Origin: Synechococcales cyanobacterium T60_A2020_003
GTDB taxonomy: Bacteria > Cyanobacteriota > Cyanobacteriia > RECH01
Length of the DNA: 36,043 nt
Assembly: GCA_015272205.1 (NCBI GenBank)
Contig: JACYMB010000159.1
Location: 1 to 36,043, forward strand
Direction of reading: 5' to 3'
Shown: positions 26,363-33,155 of the stretch, one piece after another
How positions within the stretch are numbered: position 1 is the first letter of the stretch
Layout of the letters: every line of letters starts with the position of its first letter
The notes under the pieces: model-generated
The model's database searches: none
Told to the model about the DNA's origin: nothing
Seen by the model: only the letters and a program-made list of their open reading frames with translations
Position numbers and translations under genes: made by a program

Positions 26363-27162
26363 CTCGAAATCAATACATTCCCAAAGAGCGCACTGATCGC
26401 CGCACCAATGGCTAAGAACGGACCGAAGGGAATGGGTTGTCGTCGGCTAATCCAGCCTTGGGCAATGCCAATACCACCAACCACTGAACCCAAGAGACAA
26501 GCTAAAAATCCCGTCAACAACAGCAATTGCCAACTTGTCCAAGCTCCAATCATAGCCGCTAGCTTTGCGTCCCCTCCGCCCATCGCGGTTTGACCAAAAG
26601 CCATCGACGCGCCCAGGGTAATCAAATCAAACAGCCATAACCCTAAAACCGCTGCAAAAATGCCTCCCATGAGCTGGGTCACGGCCCCCGCAATCGTCCC
26701 GGTCAGCGATAGTCCTAGAATGACCTGAAACAATAGACCAATAACCAAACCTGACCGAGTAAGTGCATTGGGTAACGTCATCGTATCGACATCGATGATC
26801 GCTAGACTGATCAGCCAACACAGGAGTACCCAGCCTCCCAAGGTGGGTAACGACCATCCAAACTTGGAATAAACCAGCAGAAATAAGGTTCCGGTCAGAG
26901 CTTCCACAATTGGATATCGAATCGAAATTGGAGTCTTGCAAAACCGACATTTTCCCTTGAGCCAGATCCATCCCAGAATTGGAACGTTGTCATATTTCCG
27001 AAGCTGCCGTAGGCAAGTTGGACAGCGAGAAGGCGGATAAATTAGGGATAAGCCAGCCGGAATTCGATAGATCACAACATTGAGAAAACTCCCAAAGCAC
27101 GATCCCAACACAAATACAAACACTGAAAATAACGTTGCACTGAGAAGCGATAGCAGATCCAT
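26332..27162 (-). CDS. pilD: Prepilin peptidase / N-methyltransferase PilD (A24 family)
   Basis: This membrane aspartyl protease cleaves the short leader of type IV pilins and pseudopilins and methylates the new N-terminus; in cyanobacteria it supports motility and natural transformation. The 276-residue protein has the N-terminal methylase domain with zinc cysteines C47-x2-C50 and C72-x2-C75, and about eight TM segments. The catalytic aspartates are D124 (I-I-D-V-D-T) and D198 in the G-G-G-D-A-K motif. The G-S-C-F-G-S-F-L-N-V-V-I-Y-R start is typical. Gene ends overlap with the hydrolase on the other strand by 31 bp, leaving no room for separate terminators. No other pil genes are nearby. 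Confidence 0.95.
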   Translation of the reverse strand: MDLLSLLSATLFSVFVFVLGSCFGSFLNVVIYRIPAGLSLIYPPSRCPTCLRQLRKYDNVPILGWIWLKGKCRFCKTPISIRYPIVEALTGTLFLLVYSKFGWSLPTLGGWVLLCWLISLAIIDVDTMTLPNALTRSGLVIGLLFQVILGLSLTGTIAGAVTQLMGGIFAAVLGLWLFDLITLGASMAFGQTAMGGGDAKLAAMIGAWTSWQLLLLTGFLACLLGSVVGGIGIAQGWISRRQPIPFGPFLAIGAAISALFGNVLISSYMKIFFPSL

Positions 27163-27183
27163 AGTGCTAAAAAAATGCAGCGG

Positions 27184-27486
27184 TTAGCGGTCAATCCATC
27201 CATGCAGCAATCCACCAAGGATTCCCGCAACCACAATATAGTACAGCGAAGGCTCCGTAGACTGTCGAATCAGCGAGCTTTCTCGCCCTAGCAATCCAAC
27301 TGTTACGGCTGCCACCATGTTGGATACACAAATCATATTTCCGGTAGACGCTCCTGTATACTCTGCGTTGCTAGCCTCAGAGAGATTGACCCTAGCAGAT
27401 CTGTCATACTAAACAGACCTAGGGGCAACAATCATGGTGCTGACGGTGACGCTTCCCGCTACGAACACCTCAATGTATTGCACAAA
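27184..27486 (-). pseudogene. Degraded C-terminal remnant of an L-lactate permease (LctP family)
   Basis: Translation of the minus strand in one frame gives two pieces. The first, F-V-A-G-S-V-T-V-S-T-M-I, resembles the F-(x)-G-S-x-T-x-S-N segment of LctP/LldP transporters. After a TAG at 27409-27411 the second runs [20 protein letters not shown] and then E-S-S-L-I-R, closely following the family C-terminus (G-x-M-I-x5-I/V-A-x3-A-x-V-G-L-x-G-x-E-x-x-L-x-R), and ends at TAA (27184-27186). The residues that should join the two are missing or scrambled, and everything upstream is absent because dnaN ends there. It is therefore a relic, not a functional gene. Family assignment is by motif recall. 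Confidence 0.6.
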
Positions 27487-27489
27487 CTA

Positions 27490-28647
27490 TTAATTTCCTC
27501 GGATCTGGACAGGCATCACTAAGTAGGTCATCTTCGCCCCTCCTAAGGGAGAAATAATGGAAGGACTCGTGGATGTATTGAACTGCATTTGGACTTCATT
27601 GGACGTAAAGACTTTCAATCCATCCAAGAGGTAGACCACATTAAACGCAACTTCTAGATCATCCCCCGAAATCTGAGCTGAGACCACCTCACGCGCACTA
27701 CCCACGTCTTGGGCATCCACCGAGACCACCAACTCTTGGCGCGTTGTGTCTAACGACAGCTTAACGATGCTGTTTTTTTGAATTGCGAGCACTGCAATCC
27801 GTTCTAACGCACCAATGAACGCACGACGCTCTAACGTCATCTGCACCGAAAACTGGCGCGGAATCAGTTGTCGATAATTGGGATACTGACCATCTAGTAA
27901 TCGGCTGGTGAGTCGTCGCTGATCCCATTCAACCGTAAGCTGCCCTTGGTCAAAGCGAACGGCGATCGCTTCCGCAGAACCGGGCATTTGCAGCATGCGC
28001 TCCAGTTCTCGCAGCGCTTTACTGGGAACCGTGACATCAAACTGAACCGATTCTCCCTTCTCTTTGGCCGATCCTTTTTCATCGGACGGCGAAACAGTCT
28101 GAACCACCGCAAGACGATGACCATCGGTAGCCGCAAATTCAAGACCATCCGTCTCCGCCGCAACATGCACTCCAGTTAAGACCTGCTTGGACTCATCCGA
28201 ACTAGTGGCAAACAAAGAGCCGCGCAATCCCTCAATTAAAGCCTCAACGGGAAGCTGGGTTTCAGTTGCATCACTCAACGTAGGTAATTCGGGAAACTCT
28301 GCCGCACTCATCCCCCGCACTTGGTAGCGCCCTGAAGAACAGGTCAAAATCGTTGTCAGTTCTTCCTCTTCGTTATCAATGCTCAAATTGCCTTCTGGGA
28401 GGCGAGCAACGATATCGCTTAACAATTTGGCAGGTAGGGTAATGGTGCCACCCGCTTCAACATTAGCCGCAAAGCTGGTTTGGACGCCCAAGCTTAGGTC
28501 AAACCCCGTTAGGGTCACATGTTGAGTATCTGCATCAGCCTTGAGGAGAACATTACCCAAAATCGGATGACTGGGTCGAGAGGATACGGCTCTATTGACC
28601 AGTGAGAGATGGGCGTTTAAGTCGGTTTGCGTGCAGATGAACTTCAT
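27490..28647 (-). CDS. dnaN: DNA polymerase III beta subunit (sliding clamp)
   Basis: The ring-shaped dimeric clamp holds replicative polymerase on DNA. The 385-residue protein begins M-K-F-I-C-T-Q-T-D-L-N and shows the family landmarks H-P-I-L-G-N-V-L-L (about 27-35) and T-D-G-H-R-L-A (about 173-179). F-N-V-V-Y-L-L-D-G-L lies near 335-344, and the C-terminal Y-L-V-M-P-V-Q-I-R (about 375-383) forms part of the protein-binding pocket. All three clamp domains are present. The gene points away from the DnaA-box cluster, the same relation as dnaN to oriC in Synechococcus elongatus. No terminator is evident after it; the LctP relic follows. Confidence 0.97.
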   Translation of the reverse strand: MKFICTQTDLNAHLSLVNRAVSSRPSHPILGNVLLKADADTQHVTLTGFDLSLGVQTSFAANVEAGGTITLPAKLLSDIVARLPEGNLSIDNEEEELTTILTCSSGRYQVRGMSAAEFPELPTLSDATETQLPVEALIEGLRGSLFATSSDESKQVLTGVHVAAETDGLEFAATDGHRLAVVQTVSPSDEKGSAKEKGESVQFDVTVPSKALRELERMLQMPGSAEAIAVRFDQGQLTVEWDQRRLTSRLLDGQYPNYRQLIPRQFSVQMTLERRAFIGALERIAVLAIQKNSIVKLSLDTTRQELVVSVDAQDVGSAREVVSAQISGDDLEVAFNVVYLLDGLKVFTSNEVQMQFNTSTSPSIISPLGGAKMTYLVMPVQIRGN

Positions 28648-28810
28648 ATGCTGTCTTGAGGAGCTGTGTTGACAACTAAAGCAGGTGTGCTTGGAAGGCT
28701 ATCGTATCACTCGCCTCAGAAAGGTTCAATTCGCTTTCTGCGCGCGGTTTTTGCCTTTGAACTAGATCGAGAATTTTAAAACTTTAAAACTGATCCGTAG
28801 TAGTAGAGGC

Positions 28811-28891
28811 TGTGGAAAATGTGGAAAACATCTGGGATCATTTAACCCTCTTAATTAACGCGATCGCACCTTGTGGAAAACTTGTGGAAAA
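28811..28891 (-). promoter_or_regulatory. Four DnaA boxes, reverse orientation
   Basis: Identical 9-mers TGTGGAAAA (complement of TTTTCCACA) start at 28811, 28820, 28872 and 28883. The first two abut directly; the second pair is spaced 11 bp start to start. Confidence 0.85.
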
Positions 28892-28951
28892 CCACCGTTC
28901 TTTTGCACAGATCGAATGTACTCAATCCCTTTCTATACGATCAATGCGATC

Positions 28952-29003
28952 TTTTCCACGGCTTATCCCCAGCTTTTCCACAAAAAATAATAGGTTTTCC
29001 ACA
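28952..29003 (+). promoter_or_regulatory. Four DnaA boxes, forward orientation, 11-bp phased
   Basis: Boxes start at 28952 (TTTTCCACG), 28963 (TTATCCCCA), 28974 (TTTTCCACA) and 28995 (TTTTCCACA). The first three are spaced exactly 11 bp and the fourth 21 bp on, so all face roughly the same side of the helix. The AT-rich tract follows immediately. Confidence 0.85.
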
Positions 29004-29172
29004 GGTTTTTGTTACATATCTATACATCTAAAAAAGTTGATATATGGATATGAGATAGAAATCCACAGCCTTTTTAAAACTTTGAAATGCTTTTCTGGAT
29101 AAGGTTTCTAGCGAATTGAGATGAGACTTGACAGATGAAATAGAATACAAATGTACTGAATAATCTAGGGCA

Positions 29173-29286
29173 ATGAGTATTGAGCAAACCAGTCAGCTTC
29201 TTCAGTTGATTTTGAATGGACTTTTGCTGAGTCTGTTGTGTGGAGTGATGGTTGTGATTGCATCGGTTCGCAGTCGGTTCATTTAG
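29173..29286 (+). CDS. Small single-TM ORF (possible 5' part of a split gene)
   Basis: A 37-codon ORF starts at an ATG with AGGG 2 nt upstream. It encodes one hydrophobic helix (about residues 9-29: L-L-Q-L-I-L-N-G-L-L-L-S-L-L-C-G-V-M-V-V-I) followed by basic residues R-S-R-F. It stops at TAG (29284-29286) and the next ORF opens in the same frame immediately after. I recall cyanobacterial small proteins of about 100 residues with this N-terminal pattern and a second basic-plus-hydrophobic half, so the two ORFs may be one gene broken by an amber codon. It could equally be a genuine small membrane protein. Not in any family I can name. Confidence 0.4.
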   Translation: MSIEQTSQLLQLILNGLLLSLLCGVMVVIASVRSRFI

Positions 29287-29472
29287 ATGCAATTGCACCC
29301 TAAGCCCTTCGCAATGGCTAGGGAGGAGGGTATGGATTGGCATAGGTGGTCTCGCCAGCGGCGATCGCTCCGTCGCGTATACCGAATTGAGCGATGGGGA
29401 CAGCGTGCCGCTCACCTTGCGCTGGGAATTGCGGTTTTAAGTGAACTGATCATGGCCATGCGATCGCTTTGA
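29287..29472 (+). CDS. Small basic ORF with C-terminal hydrophobic helix
   Basis: This is in the same frame as the preceding 37-codon ORF and begins directly after its TAG. An internal ATG at 29332 has a very strong ribosome site (GGAGG, 5 nt upstream) and would give a 46-residue protein. That protein has a highly basic first half (R-Q-R-R-S-L-R-R) and a hydrophobic second half (A-H-L-A-L-G-I-A-V-L-S-E-L-I-M-A-M). Its TGA overlaps the TTG start of the following gene by 2 bases. Either it is the 3' half of an amber-split gene or an independent small protein made from the 29332 start. Function unknown. Confidence 0.4.
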   Translation: MQLHPKPFAMAREEGMDWHRWSRQRRSLRRVYRIERWGQRAAHLALGIAVLSELIMAMRSL

Positions 29473-30452
29473 CCCAAGCCCTGAACGCGATGACCTGCGA
29501 ATGCTACCGCGATCGCGCCCAGTCTGCGTATGATGTGCTCAAAATTCTAAATGCGTCCTCATCAACGCAGCGGTTTATTGCTAAAGTGCGTCGAAAACAG
29601 CGGCGTAAGATTGCGCTTCAAGATTTGTGCCAGCGGGAGTCTTCTCCGGTGACGTCTACCTTGGAATCAAGTCCCTTGGTGAGTGGTTCTCCAGCCCGTC
29701 AAAACTCGCCATTGTGGATGCTTACCCCTGAATCTGGAGCGGTCGCGATCGCCGCATCGGTGCTTGTAGTGGCAGGAGGCTCACTCGTATTATCTCGTCC
29801 AGAAACCTTGCCGTTGTTCGATCCTGCTCCTAAAACCTTGCAACGGGCAGCGCAGCAGTATCAGCAGGGCAATGTAGAAAAGGCGATCGCGACTGCAAAC
29901 TCAATTTCACCTGACAGTCCATCGTTTTTGTTAGCTCAGCAGTCTATCCAACAGTGGCAGTACGAGTGGGAGCAGTCGGTTCAGCGTTTTCGGGAATTAG
30001 AGGCAGCGTATGACGCCCAGGATTGGTTAGGCGTTTTGCGGAAGGGGCGGGATATGCCCGCGACCGAATTTTGGAATGCCCAGAAAGCTCCTTTTATGCA
30101 GCGAGCACAACAGCAGGTGGATCTGCAAGGACACGCCTTTTTGCAAGACGCATTTAATCTTGCCTATCAGCATCGGTTCGTAGAGGCTCTGGATGCTCTG
30201 CGACGCATTCCCCCCGAAGCAGCGGCCTATGCTCACGTGTCTGAAAAGTTTATCGAGTACGAGGAGAAACGAGATATCCGCGCTCAATACTATCTCCAGC
30301 AAGCGTACAATGACGCTCAACGTGGAAACTTTGCCCAGGCGATCGCCTATCTCCAGCGCATCACGTCAGAAACGCCGACCTATGCGATCGCGCAACGTAA
30401 ACAACTGGAGTATCGTCAAAAGCAAGAGCTTCGGGCTGATTCTAAATTTTGA
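29469..30452 (+). CDS. Truncated Ser/Thr kinase-like tail with TM segment and TPR-like C-terminus
   Basis: The 327-residue open frame begins (from TTG) with a stretch like the last helices of a Hanks-type Ser/Thr kinase catalytic domain: L-N-A-M-T-C-E-C-Y-R-D-R-A-Q-S-A-Y-D-V-L, where R-D-R-x-Q-S-A is the kinase subdomain XI pattern. No catalytic loop, DFG or glycine loop is present. A basic/Ser-rich linker follows, then a TM helix (about 90-108, A-V-A-I-A-A-S-V-L-V-V-A-G-G-S-L-V-L). The C-terminal region (about 122-327) is Gln/Ala-rich and helical, with TPR-like units such as A-A-Q-Q-Y-Q-Q-G-N-V-E-K-A-I and A-Y-N-D-A-Q-R-G-N-F-A-Q-A-I. This layout is that of a membrane kinase whose N-terminal catalytic domain has been lost. 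An ATG at 29490 is an alternative start. Whether the remnant is functional is unknown. Confidence 0.6.
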   Translation: MTQALNAMTCECYRDRAQSAYDVLKILNASSSTQRFIAKVRRKQRRKIALQDLCQRESSPVTSTLESSPLVSGSPARQNSPLWMLTPESGAVAIAASVLVVAGGSLVLSRPETLPLFDPAPKTLQRAAQQYQQGNVEKAIATANSISPDSPSFLLAQQSIQQWQYEWEQSVQRFRELEAAYDAQDWLGVLRKGRDMPATEFWNAQKAPFMQRAQQQVDLQGHAFLQDAFNLAYQHRFVEALDALRRIPPEAAAYAHVSEKFIEYEEKRDIRAQYYLQQAYNDAQRGNFAQAIAYLQRITSETPTYAIAQRKQLEYRQKQELRADSKF

Positions 30453-30596
30453 GTTCTTAGTTGAGAGTTCAGAATGAATGGCCACATCCGCGATTCCAGT
30501 CTCATATCATGTCGGGATAAAAACCCATGTTTGGTTTCAGTGAGCATTTAAGCAGACTTGATATTAGATCTGGAAATGGAATTTAAGGAATTAGGT

Positions 30597-31079
30597 ATGA
30601 CCACACGTTCTGGTGATTGGATCACGCTGCATGGCGTTGTAGTGCCGGGACATCGCGTTGCATCGGGACAAGCCACAACCTCTCCCTATCGAGCAGGGAC
30701 GATTGCAATGCAGGCTCCATTTTTCCGCGATCGCGGCGTCGATCTCTCCCCTTTTTTCCTCGGCACTCTGAATGTTTCGATCCATCCCTATTGCTTTGAG
30801 GTCAACCATCCCTCTCACTGCTTCCGGAATGTGAAGTGGTCACCCGCCCACGCTGCTGAAGATTTTTCCTTCTGCCGCAGTCGGGTTCAGGTTGATTACA
30901 GCATCTATACAGGATGGCTGTACTATCCTCACCCTGAAACCAAACTTGGACATTTTCAGGAACCGTCTACGGTTGAACTCCTGGTGCCCAAAATTCCCGA
31001 TATCCACTACGGCGATCGCCTGACTGTGCAACTCTCATCACAAGAGGTCTCGGTCGCAAAGCTGACAGACCGATCCTAG
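30597..31079 (+). CDS. Conserved protein of unknown function, RibK-like (CTP-dependent riboflavin kinase) features
   Basis: This 160-residue soluble protein has an unknown function. The start at 30597 is preferred because AAGGA lies 7 nt upstream; the frame is open further back to a TTG at 30558. Conserved-looking blocks are G-V-V-V-P-G-H-R-V-A-S-G (about 13-24), F-L-G-T-L-N-V-S-I (about 53-61), E-D-F-S-F (about 86-90), Y-Y-P-H-P-E-T-K-x-G-H-F (about 107-118), V-E-L-L-V-P (about 124-129) and Y-G-D-R-L-T-V-Q-L (about 136-144). The order G...G, GTLN, EDFxF, ExxxP, GD recalls the archaeal CTP-dependent riboflavin kinase family, a cradle-loop barrel. This is motif-level similarity only, and bacteria use the unrelated RibF for that step. 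The Y-P-H-P-E-T-K-x-x-H block looks like an active or ligand site. Confidence 0.7.
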   Translation: MTTRSGDWITLHGVVVPGHRVASGQATTSPYRAGTIAMQAPFFRDRGVDLSPFFLGTLNVSIHPYCFEVNHPSHCFRNVKWSPAHAAEDFSFCRSRVQVDYSIYTGWLYYPHPETKLGHFQEPSTVELLVPKIPDIHYGDRLTVQLSSQEVSVAKLTDRS

Positions 31080-31115
31080 AGTGAGGCTGCTTCTCAACGT
31101 ATCAGGTTGCCAAGC

Positions 31116-32084
31116 TCAATCGCGTACACGCGCAATAACGGTGCGGTGACGAGGAGAGTTACGCACAAGGGTCGGTCGTTCAAACCCAGCATCATAAATC
31201 GTCTGCTCAATATCTAGCGAGAAATACTGATCTAGGTAGGGTTCCGTACTTTTCAGCAGGGTCAGGATGTAGGGTGGCATTTTGGCGTACACCTCCGACT
31301 GTGGATTCATATCCATAATGGCGAGGTGTCCCCCTGGACGTAATACGCGCCGCGCCTCGTTGAAAATGGCGATCGCTGCCTGCTGAGGCAATTCGTGAAA
31401 CAGCAAGTGAGCCGAGACTAAATCCACCGATTGATCTGGCAACCCGGTTGCCTCCGCTGCCGCATGAATCCAACGGGGAGAACGGCTGTGCTGGTACTTG
31501 GTACGGGACTGATACTGGGCGATCGCCAGGAAATAGGGCGACAAATCCAGCCCAATCACGTGAGCATTGGGGAAAACGGTTTGCAGTGCAAATGTGCTCA
31601 TGCCCACACTACATCCCAGGTCTAAGACAGTGTCAGGTGGGGTAGAAATCGTATCTTGGAGGACAGCGTGGTAACTCTGGCGGAGCTGAGCGTCTCCTTC
31701 AGCAATTTCTTGCGGCCCCCAGACCCGGGAATGGACAGCGTAGGCAGCCACCTCAACCTCCATTGCTGGCTCCCAGCCCAAGTTGCCTTCTTCATAGGCG
31801 TGGAAGGAGGTGACATAGTAATCGGGATAAACCAGATCGGGATTGGTTACCGATGCAAGTTCCGCTTCCCACTCTGGGGAAAAAACGGCATCGCCTTGGC
31901 GCGATCGCAACTGCTCTACCTCTTTGTGCCAGTACACACCGATGGATTCCGCTCGCTGGATCATCATGGTGCGGGCACGCTGCTTCGCGAGATTTGCGAG
32001 TGGTTTGATTGAAAGCAGACCATTAACGAGCTGCGAGGCAATGCCTAAAGAACTAGAAGACGCTTGGGAGTGAGCAATGGTCAT
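31116..32084 (-). CDS. Class I SAM-dependent methyltransferase
   Basis: This 322-residue protein has a C-terminal Rossmann methyltransferase domain (about 145-260). Motif I is V-L-D-L-G-C-S-V-G-M-S-T and the next acidic strand is V-I-G-L-D-L-S-P-Y. Q-S-V-D-L-V-S-A-H-L-L-F-H-E-L-P matches the motif IV/substrate-side helix, followed by the R-R-V-L-R-P-G-G-H-L-A motif of UbiE-like enzymes. The N-terminal 140 residues are a distinct Trp/Tyr-rich domain (V-Y-P-D-Y-Y-V-T-S-F-H-A-Y-E-E-G-N-L-G-W), seen in a cyanobacterial/plant subfamily of unknown substrate. No TM segment. It is divergent from the surrounding plus-strand genes and apparently monocistronic. Confidence 0.88.
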   Translation of the reverse strand: MTIAHSQASSSSLGIASQLVNGLLSIKPLANLAKQRARTMMIQRAESIGVYWHKEVEQLRSRQGDAVFSPEWEAELASVTNPDLVYPDYYVTSFHAYEEGNLGWEPAMEVEVAAYAVHSRVWGPQEIAEGDAQLRQSYHAVLQDTISTPPDTVLDLGCSVGMSTFALQTVFPNAHVIGLDLSPYFLAIAQYQSRTKYQHSRSPRWIHAAAEATGLPDQSVDLVSAHLLFHELPQQAAIAIFNEARRVLRPGGHLAIMDMNPQSEVYAKMPPYILTLLKSTEPYLDQYFSLDIEQTIYDAGFERPTLVRNSPRHRTVIARVRD

Positions 32085-32406
32085 CGCAATGGTGGTTTGT
32101 AAAAATTTTGAGATCGCAAAGTGACGTTATTTTATTTGATCGAATTTTACCGTACTTTGAGGTTTTAGAAGTGCCCTGCCACATGCCTATTCCGCTTGAC
32201 ACTCGCGGAATTTTCCTACGCATAGACACGTAATTAATAAAGAGATATTGAAAAAGATACAGGGCGCTCCAATGTGTTCAAGTGAGCGTTCTTTACGGAT
32301 TCTTCCTAGCACCGCCTCATGGGCAATACCGACGAAACGGTACCGACTGGTGCATCTGTTGGGCGATCGCGCAAGGGCGGAGAGAGGCGATCGCTAATCC
32401 GTAACG
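32085..32406. other. Intergenic region between methyltransferase and rubredoxin genes
   Basis: About 320 bp without a supported gene. The left end should contain the methyltransferase promoter. At 32365-32397 two HIP1 octamers sit close together, separated by a G/A-rich stretch, and can pair with each other after rubredoxin. A 70-codon plus-strand frame here overlaps rubredoxin and has no coding character. Confidence 0.4.
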
Positions 32407-32574
32407 CTACGCCTCTTGCTGAGGCTCAAAATCTGATTTTGATGCTCCACACTTCGGACATACCCAGTCTTCAGGTATGGCATCAAACGCCGTTCCAGGC
32501 TCAATACCTGACTCTGGATCCCCCACGCTAGGGTCATAAACATAGCCACAAACGGTACACACGTACTTCTGCAT
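32407..32574 (-). CDS. Rubredoxin (soluble, 55 aa)
   Basis: This small iron-sulfur electron carrier binds one Fe by two C-x2-C knuckles: Y-V-C-T-V-C-G-Y and V-C-P-K-C-G-A-S-K. The intervening Y-D-P-x-x-G-D-P-E-x-G-I-x-P-G-T and the W in E-D-W-V-C-P are standard. The length of about 55 matches free bacterial rubredoxins and there is no C-terminal TM helix, so this is not the membrane-bound RubA of photosystem II assembly. The start is ambiguous: Met at 32574 gives M-Q-K-Y-V-C. An extra in-frame Met at 32586 arises from a 12-bp tandem duplication that repeats M-Q-K. A frame open to 32646 is not typical of the family. Partner enzymes are not in the window. Confidence 0.93.
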   Translation of the reverse strand: MQKYVCTVCGYVYDPSVGDPESGIEPGTAFDAIPEDWVCPKCGASKSDFEPQQEA

Positions 32575-32590
32575 AGTCTTCTGCATAATG
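32567..32590. repeat. 12-bp tandem duplication at the rubredoxin start
   Basis: CTTCTGCATAGT (32567-32578) and CTTCTGCATAAT (32579-32590) differ at one base. The duplication gives two in-frame ATG codons, each followed by Gln-Lys. Confidence 0.75.
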
Positions 32591-32668
32591 CTTAATCTTG
32601 GTGAAATCAACAATGTCACGCTATCGAGTTTGCGTATTCCTATCATCTATCAACAGAGAGAGGGCTGG

Positions 32669-32801
32669 TTGACTGACAAATCTTTTTTAGTAGGTTGGGT
32701 GAAACAACGTGGAACCCAACTCTAGCCTATATTCTGTTGGGTTACGCTAGCGCTCACCCAACCTACGAGAGAATCAGGGTTGTGTGAGTTTTGTCAGTCA
32801 A
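32669..32801. mobile_element. MITE-like 133-bp nested palindromic element
   Basis: Outer perfect 12-bp inverted repeats TTGACTGACAAA (32669-32680) and TTTGTCAGTCAA (32790-32801) flank inner perfect 13-bp inverted repeats GTAGGTTGGGTGA (32690-32702) and TCACCCAACCTAC (32754-32766). A third pair lies inside these (AACCCAAC / GTTGGGTT). No coding capacity. GTAGGTTGGGT / ACCCAACCTAC palindromes are frequent interspersed repeats in cyanobacteria. I infer a non-autonomous element or its relic. No clear target-site duplication was identified. Confidence 0.65.
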
Positions 32802-33155
32802 TTAGGAGAGAGGGTGTAAAAACACGGAGTCCACCTATTGATTGACTTTAAAAATTTCAGGCTTAACACTGAACACTTTTTAGTGAATATAAGGGAAATT
32901 GAAACTATAAGGTTCCATTTTGAAATTCTTAAAAGACAAATTAGGTTGAAAGAATTAAAGAAGCATAAGAACCCAGATTTATTCATTGATTAACTTGATT
33001 AGAAAACAATAATTGATCACTCTAATCCTTTTTAGAAAACCTTCCTGAGATTTCAGTGGAGGAAAATTTTTATGTGCGATTTCACTTAAAAAGCCAAGCT
33101 AATATCTGTATTTCGCCATAATTTAATCATTTTTACTTTGGTCAGAGGTGTAGAT
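32802..33155. promoter_or_regulatory. AT-rich leader of the CAP-domain gene
   Basis: About 350 bp, very AT-rich, with no HIP1 site and no credible ORF (a 62-codon minus frame is composition-driven). It should contain the promoter of the CAP gene. No specific boxes are assigned. Confidence 0.35.

Larger units (their letters stand above)
28648..29172. other. Probable chromosomal replication origin (oriC)
   Basis: Between dnaN and a small ORF lies a non-coding stretch packed with DnaA boxes. On the minus orientation TGTGGAAAA occurs at 28811, 28820, 28872 and 28883. On the plus orientation TTTTCCACG is at 28952, TTATCCCCA at 28963, and TTTTCCACA at 28974 and 28995. Weaker candidates are TTTTGCACA at 28901 and AAATCCACA at 29059. 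The sequence after the last strong box (about 29004-29065) is strongly AT-rich and is the best candidate for the unwinding element. A dnaN neighbour plus box density makes this the expected cyanobacterial oriC. dnaA is not in the window, as is usual in cyanobacteria. Confidence 0.85.

Noticed and set aside
32319-32531. 70-codon plus-strand ORF over the rubredoxin 3' half
   Set aside because: It is antisense to a clear rubredoxin with no motif of its own; it arises from HIP1-rich sequence.
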